8,446 nt of DNA from Thermoanaerobaculia bacterium (GTDB lineage Bacteria > Acidobacteriota > Thermoanaerobaculia > UBA5066). Location: the NCBI GenBank assembly GCA_023717585.1, contig JAMQPJ010000457.1:1-8446 (forward strand). The letters run 5' to 3'. Position 1 is the first letter of the stretch. Every line of letters begins with the position of its first letter. Both the position numbers and the translations under genes were made by a program. The notes under the pieces are model-generated. The model saw only the letters and a list, made by a program, of their open reading frames with translations. It was not told the DNA's origin and made no database searches. Below are positions 5,291 through 8,446 of the stretch, in pieces.

Positions 5291-6078
5291 GAAAGCCTCC
5301 CGAGGTCGCGCGCCGCTTTGAGCCTCGCCACGGTCGTGGCTCCGCCGTGCAGCGCGCGGCCGAAGATGGCGCCGCGAGGCCCGCCGTCGAGCGCGCGGTT
5401 GACGGCGGCGAGGTCCTGTTCGCCGCGCATGCCGCCTGACGCCAGGATCTCGCCCGGAAACACGCCGCGCACGGCCGAGAGAAGTCCGAGATTCGGTCCC
5501 GTCATCGCCCCGTCGCACGCGACGTCCGTGACGAGGAGCGTCTCGACGCCGAGAGCCGCGAACGAACGGGCAGCCGACACGGCGTCGCCCGCTCCCGCGT
5601 CCTCGGTCCACCCGTGCACCGTCGGGCGGCCATCCTTGCAGTCGAGGGCGACGACGATGCGGGAAGACATCCCCCCTTCTTTTCTTAGAAGGTGTGTGAA
5701 GGCGGCGCGGTCGAGGAACGGCAAGCTGCCGACAACAGCCCGGGCGGTACTCACCCCTTCTAAGAAGTCTTCAACTGCCTCCCGGGTGCGTAGCCCTCCC
5801 CCAACCTGCACCGCCACGCCCGCGGCGTCCGAAACAGAAAGGATTTCTTCGATCTCTTTCCGGTTGTTCCCGTCTTCCCCCCCGCCGAACGCCGCATCGA
5901 GGTCCACGACGTGAATGCCGTCGGCACCCTCCGCCGCGAATCGTCTCGCGGCCTCGGCCGGCGGCTCGTCGTAGAACGTCACGGCCTCGCGCTTGCCCCG
6001 CAGGAGCCTGACGACGCGTCCGCCGATGAGGTCGATGGCGGGCCAGAGGAAGAGGCGTTCGGCTCTCACGGCGCTCAT
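5287..6078 (-). CDS. hisA: ProFAR isomerase HisA
   Basis: This TIM-barrel isomerase converts ProFAR to PRFAR, the Amadori rearrangement preceding the HisH-HisF reaction. It has 263 residues, about 15-20 more than many HisA proteins. Motifs are PAIDLIGGRVVRL (13-25, catalytic Asp16), HVVDLDAAFGG (56-66), VQVGGGLRT (90-98), VVALDCKDG (142-150, catalytic Asp146), VTDVACDGAMTGPN (183-196) and ILASGGM (211-217). The extra length lies mainly in AT-richer segments: EDGNNRKEIEEILSVSDAAG (68-87), EDFLEGVST (103-111) and THLLRKEGG (128-136), with rare codons such as TTA, CTA and AGA. The ATG at 6078 has a strong GGAGGAGG (6083-6090) upstream and overlaps hisH by four bases. An actinobacterial-type dual HisA/TrpF role (PriA) cannot be excluded, since trpF is not visible. 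Confidence 0.95.
   Translation of the reverse strand: MSAVRAERLFLWPAIDLIGGRVVRLLRGKREAVTFYDEPPAEAARRFAAEGADGIHVVDLDAAFGGGEDGNNRKEIEEILSVSDAAGVAVQVGGGLRTREAVEDFLEGVSTARAVVGSLPFLDRAAFTHLLRKEGGMSSRIVVALDCKDGRPTVHGWTEDAGAGDAVSAARSFAALGVETLLVTDVACDGAMTGPNLGLLSAVRGVFPGEILASGGMRGEQDLAAVNRALDGGPRGAIFGRALHGGATTVARLKAARDLGRLS
5682..5766. repeat. Inverted pair of CCTTCTAAGAA repeats inside hisA
   Basis: TTCTTAGAAGG at 5682-5692 is the exact reverse complement of CCTTCTAAGAA at 5756-5766, with 63 bases between. CAC-rich flanks extend the match imperfectly. Each arm contains the dyad TTCTNAGAA. In the coding frame the arms read CTT-CTA-AGA and TTC-TTA-GAA, both avoiding the stop codons possible in other frames. 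The core matches those between trpD and trpC and, less exactly, in trpC. The arms could pair in the hisA mRNA. Confidence 0.6.
5829..5880 (-). repeat. AT-richer patch in the 5' part of hisA
   Basis: This segment encodes the loop-helix after the second barrel strand (about residues 68-83), where HisA here looks longer than usual. It shares two exact words with the trpD-trpC gap: GGATTTCTTC (5841-5850 and 794-803) and ATCTCTTTC (5852-5860 and 827-835). Base bias makes chance matches easier, so membership of the repeat family is tentative. Confidence 0.3.
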
Positions 6079-6704
6079 GGCGCCTCCTCCGACAGGAAAT
6101 TCGCCAGCAGGAGCCGGCCGTTCTCCGACGACTTCTCCGGGTGAAACTGGCACCCCCAGACGTTTCCGCGCTGCACGATCGCCGGGAACTCGCCGCCGTG
6201 CTCGCAGGCCGCCGCCACGTCGGCGGCTTCGGCGCCTTCGGGCCGATAGGAGTGGACGAAGTAGACGAAGCTCCCCTCCGCTAGCCCCTCGACGAATCCA
6301 TCCGAACGGCGGGCGAGGAGCTGGTTCCAGCCCACGTGGGGCGTCCGCACGCCGGCGGAAAACGGACGGACCCGGCCGGGCACGAGGCCGAGCCCGCGGT
6401 GCACGCCGTGCTCCTCGCTCTCCTCGAAGAGAAGCTGGAAGCCGAGACAGAGCCCCAGGAGTCGCCCACCCCGCTTCACGGCCGCCCGCACGGCCGACTC
6501 GAGGCCGGTCTCGAGCAGCCGGTTCATCGCCGGGGCGAACGCGGCGACCCCAGGCAGAACGAGCCGGCGTGCCGACGCCACCCGGTCGAGATCGGCCGTG
6601 AAGTCCACCTCGGCGCCGAGCCGGCGGACCGCGCGGATGACGGAGGCCGTGTTTCCGACCCCGTAGTCCACGAGCGTCACCGTCGGCCTGGAGACTTCGC
6701 TCAT
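6075..6704 (-). CDS. hisH: Imidazole glycerol phosphate synthase glutaminase subunit HisH
   Basis: HisH hydrolyses glutamine and passes ammonia to HisF, which makes imidazole-glycerol phosphate and AICAR. The protein is 209 residues, normal for the family. Seen are VDYGVGNTASV (12-22), the nucleophile motif GLCLGFQLLFEES (84-96, Cys86), HVGWN (123-127), YFVHSY (148-153) and CQFHPEKSSENG (185-196), with His188 and Glu190 completing the triad. The oxyanion motif usually reads PGVG; here it is PGVA (51-54), followed by AFAPAM, a departure from the pattern I know. The ATG at 6704 overlaps the hisB stop; only a weak, distant AAAGGGA precedes it, so coupling to HisB translation is likely. Its partner domain HisF is encoded two genes downstream. 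Confidence 0.96.
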   Translation of the reverse strand: MSEVSRPTVTLVDYGVGNTASVIRAVRRLGAEVDFTADLDRVASARRLVLPGVAAFAPAMNRLLETGLESAVRAAVKRGGRLLGLCLGFQLLFEESEEHGVHRGLGLVPGRVRPFSAGVRTPHVGWNQLLARRSDGFVEGLAEGSFVYFVHSYRPEGAEAADVAAACEHGGEFPAIVQRGNVWGCQFHPEKSSENGRLLLANFLSEEAP

Positions 6705-7297
6705 GCCGTCAGCGTCCCTTTCGTCGAGAGGACCCCGCCCCCGGTCCGGGCGACCGCCTGCCTCAGGGCCCGCGCGGCGGACTTGAAGACGGCCTCGGCC
6801 GCGTGGTGGCCGTTCCTCGCGCGGATCACGTCCACGTGCAGGTTGAACTTGCCGCGGAAGGCCGCGGATTTCCAGAACTCCTCGACGAGCGCGAACGGAA
6901 AGTCCTTCGTCACGAGGAGGAGCTCCTTGTCGATCGGGGACTCGAAGACGATGTACGGCCGGCCGGAGAGGTCGACGACCGACCGCGCGAGAGCCTCGTC
7001 GAGCGGCACGAGGCTCGCGCCGAAGCGCTCGATTCCCGCGCGCGATCCGAGGGCCTGATCCAGGGCCTCGCCGAAGGCGAGGCCGACGTCCTCGACGGTG
7101 TGATGGGCGTCGATGTCCACGTCGCCGGACGCCCGGACCGTGAGATCGACGCGCGCGTGCTTCGCGATCGTCTCGAGCATGTGGGACAGGAATCCGACGG
7201 GCGTCTCCACGTCCGTTCGCCCCGCTCCATCGAGCGTCAGCGACAGGGACACGGACGTCTCCTTCGTCTTCCGCTCGACCGATCCGGTCCGGCTCAT
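6701..7297 (-). CDS. hisB: Imidazoleglycerol-phosphate dehydratase HisB (monofunctional)
   Basis: HisB dehydrates imidazole-glycerol phosphate to imidazole-acetol phosphate using Mn ions. At 198 residues it is the single-domain dehydratase, without the N-terminal histidinol-phosphatase of enteric HisB; a separate phosphatase must exist elsewhere. The metal-binding motifs are DAHHTVED (63-70) and GHHAAEA (163-169), with the usual SGRPY (111-115), FRGKFNLHVDV (147-157) and FKSAARAL (171-178), and the C-terminal STKG (191-194). The ATG at 7297 is preceded by a strong GGAGGTG (7300-7306) and overlaps the hisC stop by four bases. A longer upstream reading frame exists, but it would run antisense to nothing conserved and lacks family motifs. 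Confidence 0.97.
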   Translation of the reverse strand: MSRTGSVERKTKETSVSLSLTLDGAGRTDVETPVGFLSHMLETIAKHARVDLTVRASGDVDIDAHHTVEDVGLAFGEALDQALGSRAGIERFGASLVPLDEALARSVVDLSGRPYIVFESPIDKELLLVTKDFPFALVEEFWKSAAFRGKFNLHVDVIRARNGHHAAEAVFKSAARALRQAVARTGGGVLSTKGTLTA

Positions 7298-8361
7298 AAC
7301 ACCTCCAGAAGCGCCTCGAGAAAAATGTCGTTCTCCGCCCGGGATCCGATCGAAACCCGGAGGCGCCCGGGCGCCGCCGTGGTCATGTCGCGTACGAGGA
7401 TTCCCCTGTCGAGGAGCGCGCGGCGCACGCGCCCCGCCTGCTCGCCCGGCGGCCGCACGAAGAGGAAATTCGCGGAGGACGAGGCCACGAGGCAGCCGGC
7501 CGCGGTGAGCGCCTCGGCCACGCGCCCCCGCTCGGCCACGATCTCGCCCACATGAGCACGCGCGACGTGGGGACGCGCAAGGACGGCGACCGCCAGCTCC
7601 TCGGCCGCGAGGTCGATGCTGAACGGCAGGACGGCCTTCTCGATCTCCCCGGCGAGCTCCGGCGGTGCAACCGCGTATCCGATCCGGAATCCCGCGGCCG
7701 CGTACGCCTTCGAAAGCGTCCGGAAGACGACGAGGTTCGGGCGGGAGTCGAGGAGCGGGAGGCCGTCGTCGCCCGGCCGCGCGAAGTCCACGTAGGCCTG
7801 ATCGAGGAGCACGAGGGGAGCGACCTCCAGCAGATTCTCCAGGAATCCGCGCGGCACGACGCCGCCCGTCGGGTTGTTGGGCGAGCACACGAGGGGAACG
7901 GCGCCCGGCTCCGCCGCCGCCGCGAGAAACGCCTGCATGTCGAGGTCGAAGTCCGGCCCTGTGCGCGGCACGTCCACGACCCGGGCCGCCGCGATCGCGG
8001 CGATCTGCCCGTACAGCGAGAACGTGGGTGTCGGAAGCACGAGCGCCCCTCCGCCCGCGAACACGGAGACGGATGCGAGGATCACCTCGCCGGAGCCGTT
8101 CCCGACCACGATCTCTTCGGGCCGCCGGCCGATCGCCTCGGCGATCGCCTTCTTCAGGCGCGGGGCGCCGAACTCGGGGTATCGGCCCCATTTCTTCGCG
8201 GCGAGGCGTTCGAGAACCTCTCGGCGGATCTCGTCGGGCACATCGAACGGCGACTCGTTGAAGTCCAGCTTCGCGCGGAGCGGCGGAGAATCCTCGCGCG
8301 CGAGGCGATACCCGCGCAACTCCCGGATCTCCTCGCGGACCGGGATGGGCCGGCCGGTCAC
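7294..8361 (-). CDS. hisC: Histidinol-phosphate aminotransferase HisC
   Basis: This PLP enzyme of the class I/II aminotransferase fold moves an amino group from glutamate to imidazole-acetol phosphate, giving histidinol phosphate. It has 355 residues, as expected. Key elements are LDFNESPF (32-39), PTPTFSLY (110-117), CSPNNPTGG (159-167), LLDQAYVDF (185-193, Asp187), the PLP-lysine motif RTLSKAYAAAGFRIGYA (214-230, Lys218), ANFLFVRPP (297-305) and the substrate carboxylate Arg335 in RLRVSIGS. I chose the GTG at 8361: it has GGAGGG upstream and overlaps the hisD stop as GTGA. Some HisC enzymes also accept aromatic keto acids; with trp genes in the same operon that is possible, but the sequence does not prove it. 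Confidence 0.97.
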   Translation of the reverse strand: MTGRPIPVREEIRELRGYRLAREDSPPLRAKLDFNESPFDVPDEIRREVLERLAAKKWGRYPEFGAPRLKKAIAEAIGRRPEEIVVGNGSGEVILASVSVFAGGGALVLPTPTFSLYGQIAAIAAARVVDVPRTGPDFDLDMQAFLAAAAEPGAVPLVCSPNNPTGGVVPRGFLENLLEVAPLVLLDQAYVDFARPGDDGLPLLDSRPNLVVFRTLSKAYAAAGFRIGYAVAPPELAGEIEKAVLPFSIDLAAEELAVAVLARPHVARAHVGEIVAERGRVAEALTAAGCLVASSSANFLFVRPPGEQAGRVRRALLDRGILVRDMTTAAPGRLRVSIGSRAENDIFLEALLEVL

Positions 8362-8446
8362 CGGACCCTCCGGTCGAGCGCGCCCGCGTGGGCCACGAGG
8401 CCCTCGAAGCGCGCGAGGACCGCTGCCTCCGGTGCGAGGCGGCGGG
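8358..8446 (-). CDS. hisD: Histidinol dehydrogenase HisD, C-terminal 28 residues only
   Basis: The last 28 codons of a gene entering from the right edge read VLARFEGLVAHAGALDRRVR near the end, then TGA at 8360-8358. The pattern leucine-x-x-x-EGL-x-AHA-x-A followed by arginines is the typical tail of histidinol dehydrogenase, which oxidises histidinol to histidine in two NAD-linked steps. It lies directly before hisC with a four-base overlap, the common hisD-hisC order. With only the tail visible the active site cannot be checked. Confidence 0.85.
   Translation of the reverse strand, partial: RRLAPEAAVLARFEGLVAHAGALDRRVR
8366..8371 (-). promoter_or_regulatory. Shine-Dalgarno site for the GTG start of hisC
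   Basis: Coding-strand GGAGGG ends four bases before the GTG at 8361-8359. It lies within the hisD coding end and supports this GTG over internal ATG candidates, the first of which lies deep inside the conserved fold. Confidence 0.7.

Noticed and set aside
3947..5914. 655-codon open frame on the plus strand opposite hisFIE and hisA
   Set aside because: It is antisense to well-conserved enzymes, Arg/Gly/His-rich without recognisable motifs, and of the kind GC-rich codon bias creates.

Overview
The window is a dense, high-GC, single-strand block of amino-acid biosynthesis genes. Every gene reads on the minus strand, so transcription runs from high to low coordinates. In that order they are hisD (3' end only), hisC, hisB, hisH, hisA, a fused hisF-hisI-hisE, trpE, trpG, trpD and trpC (3' end cut off). 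The strongly G/C-ending codons and GC-rich sequence point to a high-GC bacterium. An Acidobacteriota-type genome is one guess, but nothing here fixes the phylum.

Histidine block (8446 to 3851): hisD, hisC, hisB, hisH, hisA and hisF-IE encode steps 2-3 and 4-10 of the pathway, except that hisD is only a 28-residue tail and hisG is not visible. Imidazole-glycerol-phosphate synthase (HisF), phosphoribosyl-AMP cyclohydrolase (HisI) and phosphoribosyl-ATP pyrophosphatase (HisE) lie in one uninterrupted 479-codon frame. HisIE fusions are common; a fusion to the end of HisF is, to my knowledge, unusual.

Tryptophan block (3854 to 1): trpE, trpG, trpD and trpC convert chorismate to indole-3-glycerol phosphate. 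The block follows the his genes with no gap. All eight junctions from hisD/hisC to trpG/trpD are the same four-base stop/start overlap (ATGA or GTGA), which suggests one translationally coupled his-trp operon. No internal promoter or terminator is evident. The upstream promoter (before hisD or earlier) and any downstream trpF/B/A genes lie outside the window.

The only gene-free stretch is the 114 bases between trpD and trpC (761-874). It is AT-richer, strongly purine-rich on the coding strand, and holds imperfect ~32-bp tandem repeats with a TTCTAAG core and a possible mRNA hairpin. The same core recurs inside trpC (590-599) and twice, in inverted orientation, inside hisA (5682-5692 and 5756-5766), with a one-mismatch relative in the trpE linker. 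These AT-richer patches in otherwise GC-rich genes look like a short dispersed repeat that sits both between and, in frame, within genes. They and the HisF-HisI-HisE fusion are the most unusual features here.
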